Both the position numbers and the translations under genes were made by a program. Positions 16,532-25,004 of a stretch of DNA of 64,000 bases are shown piece after piece. The stretch is from Bradyrhizobium sp. CCGB01 (GTDB lineage Bacteria > Pseudomonadota > Alphaproteobacteria > Rhizobiales > Xanthobacteraceae). The notes beneath the pieces were generated by a model. That model had not been told where the DNA came from. It did no database searches and worked only from the letters and a program-made list of their open reading frames with translations. The DNA is taken from assembly GCF_024199795.1 (NCBI RefSeq), contig NZ_JANADK010000001.1:1426001-1490000 (forward strand), in the 5' to 3' direction. Every line of letters begins with the position of its first letter. Positions within the stretch are counted from its first letter, which is position 1.

Positions 16532-16897
16532 ATGAGCGCCGAACACAAATTCCTCGCCGTCTATCTCGGGAGCATGAGCGGGGCGAAAATGAAGGCTTGG
16601 CAAGCGATGCCCGAGGCCGAGCGCAAGGCAAAGGAGCGCGAGGGCATGGCCGCCTGGCATGGCTGGGTCGAGAAGCACAAGGCCGTCATCGTCGAGTTGG
16701 GCGGTCCGCTCGGCAAGACCCGCAGGATCGACGGAAGCGGCATCGCCGAGATCAGCAATGCGTTGACCGGCTTCACGGTGGTGCGGGCTGCCTCGCAGGA
16801 GGAAGCTGCCAAGCTGTTCGAGAACCATCCGCATTTTGCGATCTTTCCCGGCGAGGCGGTCGAAGTCATGCCCGTGCTGGCAATTCCGCAAATGTAG
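16532..16897 (+). CDS. YCII-like small protein without DGPF motif
   Basis: A 121-residue protein: EHKFLAVYLGSMSGAKMKAW, WHGWVEKHKAVIVELGGPLG, then GFTVVRAASQEEAAKLFENH and FPGEAVEVMPVLAIPQM. The strand order and the EEAAKLFENHP segment suggest the same ferredoxin-like dimeric fold as YCII proteins, but the DGPF signature is absent. Start ATG follows CAGGAGATACC. It is the last of three genes in the P4 cluster. Function unknown. Confidence 0.75.
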   Translation: MSAEHKFLAVYLGSMSGAKMKAWQAMPEAERKAKEREGMAAWHGWVEKHKAVIVELGGPLGKTRRIDGSGIAEISNALTGFTVVRAASQEEAAKLFENHPHFAIFPGEAVEVMPVLAIPQM

Positions 16898-17001
16898 CCT
16901 CGGTGAGGTCGTTTCCGGGCGCGATGCCGACGCACCGGCCCGGCTGACCGGGAGAGTACGGGTTAATCACACCCCATTCCCGCTAGTGACCTTCGCGCCC
17001 G

Positions 17002-17028
17002 GCTCATGTAAAAGCCGTTCACATGAGC
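17002..17028. promoter_or_regulatory. Inverted repeat over the TetR start codon
   Basis: Perfect 8-bp arms GCTCATGT (17002-17009) and ACATGAGC (17021-17028), 11-bp spacer. The right arm contains the ATG at 17023. It is a probable operator of the TetR protein; as RNA it could also hide the start codon. No clear Shine-Dalgarno sequence precedes this start. Confidence 0.5.
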
Positions 17029-17763
17029 TGGCGCAAGGAGCAGCGCCGCGCCGAGCGCGGCTATCACCACGGCAATCTGAAGGAAGCCCTGTTGCAGGCC
17101 GCTCTCGGGCTGATCGCCGAGAAGGGCGCGGCCGGCTTCACCTTCGCCGATGCCGCGCGCATGGCCGGCGTCAGCGCGGCGGCGCCTTACCGGCATTTCC
17201 GCGACCGCGACGAGTTGCTGTCCTCGATCGCACAGCGCGGCTTCGAGCAGTTCGAGCAGCGCCTGACCGCGGCCTGGGACGACGGCCGCCCGGATACGGT
17301 CACGGCGTTCGAGCGCGTCGGCAAGGCCTATCTCGCCTTTGCCCGCGAGGAGCCCGCTTTCTACAACGCGATGTTCGAATCGGGCGTGCCGGTCGATTCA
17401 AATCCGGCGCTGCAGGCCGCAAGTGAACGCGCCTTCAACATCATTCGCGCCGCGGCAGAACGGCTTGCCGCGCTCGCGCCGCCCGGCACGCCGCGCCCGC
17501 CGGCGATGATGATGGCGCTGCACATCTGGTCGATGGCGCACGGCGTGGCCTCGCTGTTCTCACGCGGCGACGCCGCGCGGCGAAAACTGCCGATGTCGCC
17601 GGATGAGCTGTTAGAGGCCGAGGTGCTGATCTATCTGCGCGGTCTCGGCTTCCCCACTGACCGCCGTCCTCCGGCGAAAAGCCCTCAGCCGCCCCCGGTG
17701 CCACCGGAGGCATCCTCCGGTTCTGGCGTGCCGCCCGGCGGGCCCTGGGGCAAGCCGAAATAA
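17023..17763 (+). CDS. TetR/AcrR family regulator with Pro-rich tail
   Basis: A 246-residue regulator. It begins RRAERGYHHGNLKEALLQAA, with helix-turn-helix around residues 45-70 (FTFADAARMAGVSAAAPYRH then FRDRDELL), and has a C-terminal ligand domain of the TetR_C/WHG type (ALHIWSMAHGVASLF). The last 35 residues are an unusual Pro/Gly-rich tail (PQPPPVPPEASSGSG). It follows the DGPF cluster on the same strand, 125 bp on, and may or may not regulate it. The inverted repeat over its start codon suggests autoregulation. Confidence 0.85.
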   Translation: MSWRKEQRRAERGYHHGNLKEALLQAALGLIAEKGAAGFTFADAARMAGVSAAAPYRHFRDRDELLSSIAQRGFEQFEQRLTAAWDDGRPDTVTAFERVGKAYLAFAREEPAFYNAMFESGVPVDSNPALQAASERAFNIIRAAAERLAALAPPGTPRPPAMMMALHIWSMAHGVASLFSRGDAARRKLPMSPDELLEAEVLIYLRGLGFPTDRRPPAKSPQPPPVPPEASSGSGVPPGGPWGKPK

Positions 17764-17803
17764 AATTGCGCAAATAATCACGCGGGCGTGTCAGGCGGTC
17801 AGC

Positions 17804-17849
17804 TTGACAAAATCGCGGGATGGTCTAGCTATGTAAATGTTATTTACAT
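17804..17849 (+). promoter_or_regulatory. Promoter of the DUF2852 gene with overlapping operator
   Basis: TTGACA (17804-17809) is a consensus -35. A perfect inverted repeat ATGTAAAT-GTT-ATTTACAT (17831-17849) covers the expected -10 and start-site region (TATGTA at 17830). The layout implies a repressor blocking a sigma-70-type promoter. The regulator is unknown. Confidence 0.55.
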
Positions 17850-17884
17850 TCACAACGGCGCTGGTGCCGTGATGGAGATGGGAA

Positions 17885-18376
17885 ATGGCCTACACCGCTG
17901 ATGTCAATCGATGGCGCGGCCCTTCGGATCAATACCAACAATACGAGCGTCCCCGCATGCTGGACACTCCGTGGCATCCCGGCTGGATCGCCGTGACCAT
18001 CCTCGGCTTCATCATCTGGTGGCCGATCGGACTTGCCCTTCTCTTTTTCACACTCGGGAGCAGAAGAATGTCGTGCTGGAGCAATCAGGATCGCTGGCAG
18101 AACAAGATGGAGCGGATGCAGTACAAGATGGACCGCATGCGTGATCGGATGGAGCGCCGCGGCTTCGGCTTTGGTTTCGGCCCGCCGACCTCTGGCAACC
18201 GTGCCTTCGACGAGTATCGCTCTGAAACGCTGCGCCGGCTCGAGGAAGAGCAGGTCGAGTTCAAGAACTTCCTCGACCGTCTGCGTCACGCCAAGGACAA
18301 GGAAGAGTTCGACCAGTTCATGGCCCAGCACAAGACGCGTCCGACCCCGCCGCCGACCGACCAGCCGCAAGGTTGA
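17885..18376 (+). CDS. DUF2852 family membrane protein
   Basis: A 163-residue protein of the alphaproteobacterial DUF2852 family. After a polar N-terminus comes one long hydrophobic segment (WIAVTILGFIIWWPIGLALL, residues about 39-58), then a Met/Arg-rich helix (NKMERMQYKMDRMRDRMERR) and a charged helical C-terminus (DEYRSETLRRLEEEQVEFKN), ending Pro-rich. It is probably an inner-membrane protein with a coiled coil in the cytosol. Function is not known. It has its own promoter/operator upstream and a hairpin terminator downstream, so it is monocistronic. Confidence 0.88.
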   Translation: MAYTADVNRWRGPSDQYQQYERPRMLDTPWHPGWIAVTILGFIIWWPIGLALLFFTLGSRRMSCWSNQDRWQNKMERMQYKMDRMRDRMERRGFGFGFGPPTSGNRAFDEYRSETLRRLEEEQVEFKNFLDRLRHAKDKEEFDQFMAQHKTRPTPPPTDQPQG

Positions 18377-18450
18377 TCTGAGAAAGGCTGATCTGGGTCG
18401 AGATCTCAAAGCCTTCAGGCGCATGCCCCCAAAGTCCTGATGGCCCCGAG

Positions 18451-18490
18451 CCGCCCGCCTGCGCAACCCGCAGGCGGGCGGTTTGGTTTT
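18451..18490 (+). terminator. Rho-independent terminator of the DUF2852 gene
   Basis: A 13-bp GC-rich stem CCGCCCGCCTGCG (18451-18463) with its complement (18469-18481) and a 5-nt loop, followed by TTTGGTTTT. Confidence 0.85.
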
Positions 18491-18514
18491 GGAGGGCGGA
18501 GAGAGCCGATCGCT

Positions 18515-18546
18515 GGCGATCCGACACCAAGGCGATCCGACACCAA
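18515..18546. repeat. Tandem duplication of 16 bp
   Basis: GGCGATCCGACACCAA occurs twice in direct succession (18515-18530, 18531-18546) in the intergenic gap, a perfect recent duplication by slippage or recombination. No effect on a gene is evident. Confidence 0.9.
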
Positions 18547-18602
18547 GACGTGCGGGTGGTGTATCGTCGGCTGGCGCAGCTCATGCCTGGACAAAGCGTA
18601 TC

Positions 18603-18779
18603 ATGGATATCTGGACCCGCTTGCTACTTGGCGTGACCGCTTTCGCGGTGCTGGGCTACATCGGCATCGTCTATGGCGGATGCGCGGCCGATCCCGACTG
18701 CCATTTTGGCCCCTGTCCGGGCCGGCAGGCTTTTTGCGGCGTGGTCCATGCCGGTGCGCGGGAAAAGCAGGCGCCTTAG
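18603..18779 (+). CDS. Hypothetical small protein, one membrane span, Cys-rich
   Basis: A 58-residue frame: a hydrophobic helix (LLLGVTAFAVLGYIGIVYGG, about residues 7-26), then a short segment with four Cys (GGCAADPDCHFGPCPGRQAF and one more Cys). Possibly a small secreted or membrane-tethered metal/disulfide protein. The ribosome binding site is weak (ACAAAGCG) and no family is recognised, so it could be spurious. Confidence 0.4.
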   Translation: MDIWTRLLLGVTAFAVLGYIGIVYGGCAADPDCHFGPCPGRQAFCGVVHAGAREKQAP

Positions 18780-18871
18780 AACCCGTTGGCACGAGGTCCA
18801 TCCCGTCGGCCTGACTGGCGTCTCCATGCGGACCGCCTATATCTGCCGGTGCAGGCCGAGCGGAGGCGACG

Positions 18872-19639
18872 ATGGCAACAGCTGCGATCATGGCGGGCGA
18901 CGGCCTCTGGCAGGCGATCCGCGACGAAGCGCAGCGTGCTGCGGCGGCTGACCCCGTCTTCGGCAGAGCCGTTGCCGATGCCATCCTCGTCCATGACGAT
19001 TTTGCCGCTGCGCTCGCCGATCTGATCGGGCGCAGGCTTGGTGGTGGCGCGCCGGAGCGTGCGCGCTTCACGGCTTTTTCGAGCGACGCCTTTCGCGAGG
19101 AGACGGGCCTGATCGCAGCGGCCGCCCGCGACCTGCGGGCGATCGCGATCCACGATCCCGCCATCGCCGACCTGCTGCCGCCGCTCCTGCACTTCAAGGG
19201 CTACGTCGCGCTGCAAGCCTGGCGTGTCTCGAACTGGCTCTGGCGTCATGACCATCGCGACGCGGCGCTGCTGTTTCAGAACGAGGCCTCGAACGTCTTG
19301 CAGGTCAGCATTCATCCGGCCGCCCACATCGGGTCGTCAGTCTATCTCGACCACGCCACCGGCATCGTGATCGGTGCGAATGTGGTGATCGGCGATGAGG
19401 TCACCATTCTCCAGAATGTCAGCATCGGCCGCGATGGTGAACTGCCGACGCGCTCGCCTCGCATCGGCCGCGGCGTCTTCATCGGCGCCGGCGCGACCAT
19501 TCTCGGCGACATCGGCATCGGCGATTTCGCGAAGATCGGCGCCGGCACGGTCGTCACATCAGACGTTCCCGGCGGCTGCACCGCCGTCGGCAATCCCGCG
19601 CGTCTGACCAATTGCCCCGAACCTGCCTCGGCGGCCTGA
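18872..19639 (+). CDS. cysE: CysE-like serine acetyltransferase
   Basis: A 255-residue serine O-acetyltransferase: N-terminal helical SATase domain, then a left-handed beta-helix of hexapeptide repeats. The catalytic Asp-His pair is in VYLDHATGIVIG (Asp160, His161). CysE makes O-acetylserine, the precursor of cysteine. However, the segment that in canonical enzymes reads GDRHPKI, containing the serine-contacting His (E. coli His193), here reads PTRSPRI, with Ser in place of His. This may be a divergent paralogue with altered kinetics or substrate. ATG 18872 is adopted; GGAGGCGACG precedes it. It stands alone. Confidence 0.8.
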   Translation: MATAAIMAGDGLWQAIRDEAQRAAAADPVFGRAVADAILVHDDFAAALADLIGRRLGGGAPERARFTAFSSDAFREETGLIAAAARDLRAIAIHDPAIADLLPPLLHFKGYVALQAWRVSNWLWRHDHRDAALLFQNEASNVLQVSIHPAAHIGSSVYLDHATGIVIGANVVIGDEVTILQNVSIGRDGELPTRSPRIGRGVFIGAGATILGDIGIGDFAKIGAGTVVTSDVPGGCTAVGNPARLTNCPEPASAA

Positions 19640-19680
19640 CCCGCTCACCATCATCAGCTTTCAACCTTCGGAGACGTGCA

Positions 19681-20391
19681 ATGAAGACGGCAATCGTGAT
19701 CGGCGTCGGACCGGACCGCGGGCTCGGCGCCCGGCTCTGCAAGCGCTTTGCGGCAGAGGGACTCAAGGTGATTGTCGCGGGCCGGACGCTGTCCGCGTTG
19801 CAGGCGGTTGCAGATGACATCACGAAGGCGGGCGGGGCTGCCGTTCCGGTCGTCGCCGACGCGACCAGCGAGCGCGACATCGCCGCCTTGTTCGATGCCG
19901 CAGGCGAAAGCCTCGACCTTGCCATCTACAACGCCGGCAACAACACGCCGGGCAGGATCATCGAGATGGAGGCCGACTATTTCGAGCAGGCCTGGCGCGT
20001 GGTCTGCTTCGGCGGCTTCCTGTTCGGCCGCGAGGCGGTGCGCCGCATGGTACCGAAGAAGACGGGAACGCTGCTGTTCACCGGCGCCAGCGCCTCGCTG
20101 CGCGGGCGCTCCGGCTACGGCGCCTTCAACTCGGCCAAGGCGGGGGTGCGCACGCTGGCGCAGGCCATGGCCAAGGAATACGCGAGCGACGGCATCCATG
20201 TCGGCCATGTCGTGGTCGACGGCGCCATCGCCGGCGACAAGATCTTTACGCGCTTTCCGGACGCGGCGGGGCGCGAGGACAGCCTGATCGACATCGAGGG
20301 CATCGTCGATGCCTTCGCCTTCCTCTACCGCCAGCCCGAACGCGCCTGGTCCTTCGAGCTCGATGTGCGGACCTCGAAGGAGAAATGGTAG
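19681..20391 (+). CDS. SDR family oxidoreductase, divergent
   Basis: A 236-residue SDR. The nucleotide-binding segment reads IGVGPDRGLG in place of TGxxxGxG. NAGN follows at about residue 82, the catalytic Ser is in FTGASAS, and the usual Tyr-x-x-x-Lys is YGAFNSAK, with Tyr and Lys seven apart as YxAFNSAK. This matches the glucose/ribitol-type atypical SDRs with RSGYGAFNSAKAGVR; the SAK lysine aligns with the catalytic one. Substrate unknown. Start ATG 19681 follows CGGAGACGTGCA. It ends 16 bp from the convergent gamma-glutamyltransferase gene. Confidence 0.85.
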   Translation: MKTAIVIGVGPDRGLGARLCKRFAAEGLKVIVAGRTLSALQAVADDITKAGGAAVPVVADATSERDIAALFDAAGESLDLAIYNAGNNTPGRIIEMEADYFEQAWRVVCFGGFLFGREAVRRMVPKKTGTLLFTGASASLRGRSGYGAFNSAKAGVRTLAQAMAKEYASDGIHVGHVVVDGAIAGDKIFTRFPDAAGREDSLIDIEGIVDAFAFLYRQPERAWSFELDVRTSKEKW

Positions 20392-20407
20392 GGCATCGCG
20401 CGTTCTC

Positions 20408-22144
20408 TCAATACCCGGCGGCGAGCCCCGAGTTGCGGCGGGGATCGTTGGCGCCATAGTAGCGATTGTTGCCGACTTGCTTGCCGTCGAGCGATGGTGC
20501 GCCGACGATAATGACTGCCAGATGATTGGCCGGCTGCGGCGGCCCGAACTTGTGGCCCATGCCTTCCAGAATCTTTTGCGTATCCGGCGATAGGGCATAG
20601 TTCTCGACGTTGGTCAGGTCCGGCAGCCATTGCTGGTGGATGCGCGGCATGTCGACGGCTTCCTGCGCGTTCATGCCGTAATCGATCGCGTTGATCATGG
20701 TCTGCAAGACCGCCGTGATGATGCGGCTGCCGCCGGGCGTCCCCACCACCATGACTGTCTTGCCGTCCTTGGTGACGATCGTCGGGCTCATCGAGGACAG
20801 CGGCCGCTTGCCGGGAGCGATGGAATTGGCCTCGCCCTGCACGAGGCCGTACAGGTTCGGCACCCCGACCTTGGCAGTGAAGTCGTCCATTTCATCGTTC
20901 AGCAGGACGCCGGTCTTGGCCGCCGTCACTTTGGCGCCGAACCAGTCGTTCAACGTGTAAGTCACCGATACGGCGTTGCCGTCCTTGTCCGCGATTGAAT
21001 AATGCGTGGTGTTGCTGCCCTCATGGGGCGCAACGCCCGGCTTGATGTCCTTGGAGACGCCAGCCTTGTTCGGATCGATCACGGCGCGGATCTTGGTCGC
21101 GTAACCCTTGTCGAGGAGGCGGTCGAGCGGATTCTTCACGAAGTCCGGATCGCCGAGGTAGCTGTTGCGGTCCACGTAAGCGTGGCGCATGGCTTCGATC
21201 TGCACGTGCACGGCCTGCGCAGAGTGGTAGCCCAGCTCCTTCAGCGGATAGCCCTCCAGGATATTCAGGATTTCGCAGATGACGACGCCGCCCGAGCTCG
21301 GCGGCGGCGCGGAGATCACGTGGTAGCCGCGATAGTCGCATTCGACCGGGGCGAGCTCGCGGGTCTTGTAGCCATCGAGGTCGTCCTGCGTCAGCAGGCC
21401 CTTGCCGGCCTGGCTCGAAGCCACGATCGCGCTGCCGACCCAGCCTTTATAGAAACCGTCGGTGCCTTTGCTGCTGATCTCGCGCAGGGTCTTCGCCAAT
21501 TCGGACTGCGTCAGCCGGTCGCCCACACCGAATCGCTGGCCGTCCCTGAGGAAGATCGCGGCCGATGCGGGATCGTCCTTGAAATCGTCGGTTGCCGTGC
21601 GCAGTAGGTCGATGTCGCCCTGGTCCAGCGCAAAGCCCTGTTCGGCGAGCTGGATCGCGGGGGCGAGCAGCTCGGCGCGCTTCATCGTGCCGTATTTTTC
21701 GCGCGCATATTCCATGCCCGAGACGGATCCTGGAACGCCCACGGCCAGATGTCCCTTGGTCGAGATGCCCTTGATGACGTTGCCATCCTTGTCGAGATAC
21801 ATGTTGGCAGTCGCGCCCTTGGGCGCCGTCTCGCGGAAGTCGAGGAAGGTCTTGCGGCCGTCGGCGAGATTGATGGTCATGAAGCCGCCGCCGCCGAGAT
21901 TGCCGGCTGCCGGATAGACGACGGCCAGGGCGTAACCGACGGCCACCGCGGCATCGACGGCATTGCCGCCGCGCTTGAGCACATCGACACCCACCTGGGT
22001 CGCCAGATGTTGCGCCGACACCACCATGCCGTTTTCCGCCGCGACCGGCGCAACCGAGGCCGCGCGCGCGGGGCTGGATGCGACCAGGCAGATCGATACG
22101 ACCGCAGCGGTCATCCACTGCACATGTGTCTGTGGTTTCGGCAT
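20408..22144 (-). CDS. ggt: Gamma-glutamyltransferase precursor
   Basis: A 578-residue periplasmic Ntn hydrolase that cleaves or transfers the gamma-glutamyl group of glutathione. Signal peptide to about ARA (residue 28). The proenzyme autocleaves before the catalytic Thr of NTTHYSIADKDGNAVSV (first Thr, about residue 379). The small subunit shows the LNDEMDDFTAK and PLSSMSPTIV blocks and the GTPGGSRI oxyanion segment. Length and motifs are complete, so it should be active. I use ATG 22144 (MPKPQTHVQW); an in-frame ATG 12 codons upstream exists but only lengthens the signal region. Confidence 0.93.
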   Translation of the reverse strand: MPKPQTHVQWMTAAVVSICLVASSPARAASVAPVAAENGMVVSAQHLATQVGVDVLKRGGNAVDAAVAVGYALAVVYPAAGNLGGGGFMTINLADGRKTFLDFRETAPKGATANMYLDKDGNVIKGISTKGHLAVGVPGSVSGMEYAREKYGTMKRAELLAPAIQLAEQGFALDQGDIDLLRTATDDFKDDPASAAIFLRDGQRFGVGDRLTQSELAKTLREISSKGTDGFYKGWVGSAIVASSQAGKGLLTQDDLDGYKTRELAPVECDYRGYHVISAPPPSSGGVVICEILNILEGYPLKELGYHSAQAVHVQIEAMRHAYVDRNSYLGDPDFVKNPLDRLLDKGYATKIRAVIDPNKAGVSKDIKPGVAPHEGSNTTHYSIADKDGNAVSVTYTLNDWFGAKVTAAKTGVLLNDEMDDFTAKVGVPNLYGLVQGEANSIAPGKRPLSSMSPTIVTKDGKTVMVVGTPGGSRIITAVLQTMINAIDYGMNAQEAVDMPRIHQQWLPDLTNVENYALSPDTQKILEGMGHKFGPPQPANHLAVIIVGAPSLDGKQVGNNRYYGANDPRRNSGLAAGY

Positions 22145-22804
22145 GGGGTGTTCCCTAGGGCTGGCCGGTGATGCCGGCACGTTGTTGTCCGCGAACGGAC
22201 CCTATCAGCTCGCGGGCGCTGGGGGAGCAGGAGGAGTGGTGACGCTCGATGCCCGCCAAGCCGCACTCTGCGCTCCCTCCCCCCTTGCGGGGGAGGGCGG
22301 GGGAGAGGGGTGGCCCAGGAAACGGTGTTCATTCTGCGCCGGGGATCTTCGTCTCAGAGAGAATCCCCGTGGGAACCCTTCTCCCTAACCCTCCCCCGCA
22401 AGGGGGGAGGGAACCGACCTCGCTCGTGGCCGGCAGCCCTCTTACCCGGCAGCGCCACGCGGCATCCTGTCCCGCCTCCGCCGGCCCCCATCCCCCTGCA
22501 CCGCCTACCTTTCCCGCAGCCAAATTCGCCGCCGGTAACCCCGCATTAACCATCGGCGGGCTCTGGTAAGCGTGGACAGGCGTGCCCGGAGCCCGAAGTC
22601 AAGGCCTGGGGCCGAGGCCCATAGTTTTGACATCTTGGCAGGGAATGCAGGCGGCCGGCTTTGGACGAGCCCCTGCACCCCAGAAAGACAAGGCTTTGAG
22701 CGGGCTTGCCGGCCGCGCCGGTTCTAGCGCGGCTGTTAGGGGAACCGGCAGCCATTTGCTGCCGCGGAACATCGGATAACGATCGCCTTGAGAGGATACT
22801 GCTT
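22145..22804. other. 660-bp gap between ggt and tolQ, with inverted repeat
   Basis: The gap lies between divergent genes. It holds the repeat element at 22275-22411, then Pro-codon-rich but poorly coding sequence, and the tolQ leader. A TTAACCAT half-site of CtrA type lies at about 22545-22552 (CGCATTAACCATCGG). I find no credible gene. Confidence 0.55.
22275..22411. repeat. Dispersed intergenic inverted repeat, CCCTCCCCC family
   Basis: Perfect 23-bp arms at 22275-22297 and 22389-22411; each arm is itself nearly palindromic (CCCTCCCCC, TTG, CGGGGGAGGG). The 91-bp centre has no coding potential. Confidence 0.9.
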
Positions 22805-23521
<717 letters not shown>

Positions 23522-23564
23522 CGGACGGCATGTATAGTGTGAAGGGCAATTTGGGCACTCGATC

Positions 23565-24017
23565 ATGGCGATGAACGTAGCGAGTTCGTCCGGAGGCGGC
23601 GGACGCCGTGGCCGGCGCAAGCCGGTCGTGGCCGAGATCAACGTCACGCCGATGGTCGACGTCATGCTGGTGCTGCTCATCATCTTCATGGTGTCCGCGC
23701 CAATGTTGACGGTCGGCGTGCCGCTCGACCTGCCGCAGACCCAGGCCAAGAGCCTCGAAAACAACGACCAGAAGCCGATCCAGATGTCGGTCGACATCAA
23801 GGGCAAGGTGTTCATCAACGACGCCGAGATCGCGATCAACGAACTGGTGCCCAAGCTGAAGGCGATCACGGACGCGCGCGGCGGGCTCGAGGAGCGCATC
23901 TATCTGCGTGCCGACAAGAAGGCGGATTACGGAACGGTAGCCAAGGTCATGGGCCTGTTGTCCGGCGCAGGCTTCAAGAAGCTGGCGCTCGTCACCGAGG
24001 CGGATCAGGGGTCGTAG
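23565..24017 (+). CDS. tolR: Tol-Pal system protein TolR
   Basis: A 150-residue ExbD/TolR protein: a short basic cytosolic N-terminus, one transmembrane helix (MVDVMLVLLIIFMVSAPML, residues about 29-47) with the essential Asp of the INVTPMVD motif, and a periplasmic domain with LPQTQAKS and the D-A-E-I strand. It forms the stator channel with TolQ. A second ATG two codons downstream is an equally possible start. The tolA GTG follows 4 bp after its stop. Confidence 0.96.
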   Translation: MAMNVASSSGGGGRRGRRKPVVAEINVTPMVDVMLVLLIIFMVSAPMLTVGVPLDLPQTQAKSLENNDQKPIQMSVDIKGKVFINDAEIAINELVPKLKAITDARGGLEERIYLRADKKADYGTVAKVMGLLSGAGFKKLALVTEADQGS

Positions 24018-24021
24018 GCCA

Positions 24022-24981
24022 GTGAAGGTGAACGTCGACAAGACACTGGTTGCGTCGATTGCTCTCCACGTCCTCGTGCTTGGATGGGGGCTGGTCACCT
24101 TTAGCAGCAAGGCCTTCGTCGCGCCGGAGGAGTCGCTGCCGATCGACATCATCTCCACCGACCAGCTCGCACAGATGATGTCGGGGCAGAAGACCGGTAA
24201 GAAGGAAGAGCCGAAGCCCAAGGTCGAGAAGATCGCCGAAGCCAAGCCCGAGGAAGACGCCGTCGGCAAGGTCACCGAGAAGAAAGAGCTGATCAAGACC
24301 AATTCGCAGCCGGAGCCGCCGCCAAAGCCCGTCGAGAAGCCGGTCGAGAAGAAGCCCGAGCCGCCGAAGCCGGTCGCCGAGGCCAAGCCGAAGGAAGAGC
24401 CGAAGCCGCAGGAAAAGAAGCCTGACCCGGCCAAGGAAGATCCGATCGCCGAACTCCAGAAGAAGCTGGAGACCAAGAAGCCGCCGCCGAAGCCGGTGGA
24501 GCAGAAGGTCGCGGCGGTGCAGCCGCAGCAGCAGCCGAAGCCGAAGGAGCGCAGCTTCGACCCCGCGCAGATTCAGCGCGATCTCGACAAGCGTGCTGCG
24601 ACCCGGCACGAACTCGCTGGCTCGACCCTCAATGCGTCGGCTTCGCTGGGATCGACCACCGGAACTGCCGCCAACAACATCGCGACCTGGCGAGGTGCGT
24701 TCCAGGGCGCGGTCAAGCGCTGCTTCACGCCGACCTATAACGGGCAGGACGCCGATCAATACGAAGCCGACATCGACATTCCCATGAAGATCGACGGGTC
24801 GCTCGCATCCGAACCGATTATCGTCGGGGTGAGGGGACCATCCCGGTCGATTGCCCAGGCCATAGCCGAAAGCGCCAAGCGCGCCATTGTGCAGTGTCAG
24901 GTTTATTCGTTCATGCCGAAGCAGCAGTACGAGAGCTGGAAGCTCATTCCGATGACTTTTGGCCTGAAAGACATGTTGTGA
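24022..24981 (+). CDS. tolA: Cell envelope protein TolA
   Basis: A 319-residue protein with one N-terminal membrane anchor ([20 protein letters not shown]), a long periplasmic Lys/Pro/Glu-rich rod (residues about 55-185, with [20 protein letters not shown] repeats) and a C-terminal globular domain ([25 protein letters not shown]) that contacts TolB/Pal and colicin-like ligands in other species. The Pro content makes the rod less helical than E. coli TolA. It begins with GTG 24022, and another GTG lies two codons on. Confidence 0.95.
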   Translation: MKVNVDKTLVASIALHVLVLGWGLVTFSSKAFVAPEESLPIDIISTDQLAQMMSGQKTGKKEEPKPKVEKIAEAKPEEDAVGKVTEKKELIKTNSQPEPPPKPVEKPVEKKPEPPKPVAEAKPKEEPKPQEKKPDPAKEDPIAELQKKLETKKPPPKPVEQKVAAVQPQQQPKPKERSFDPAQIQRDLDKRAATRHELAGSTLNASASLGSTTGTAANNIATWRGAFQGAVKRCFTPTYNGQDADQYEADIDIPMKIDGSLASEPIIVGVRGPSRSIAQAIAESAKRAIVQCQVYSFMPKQQYESWKLIPMTFGLKDML

Positions 24982-25004
24982 CATCCGAACAAAAGAATTT
25001 TGCA

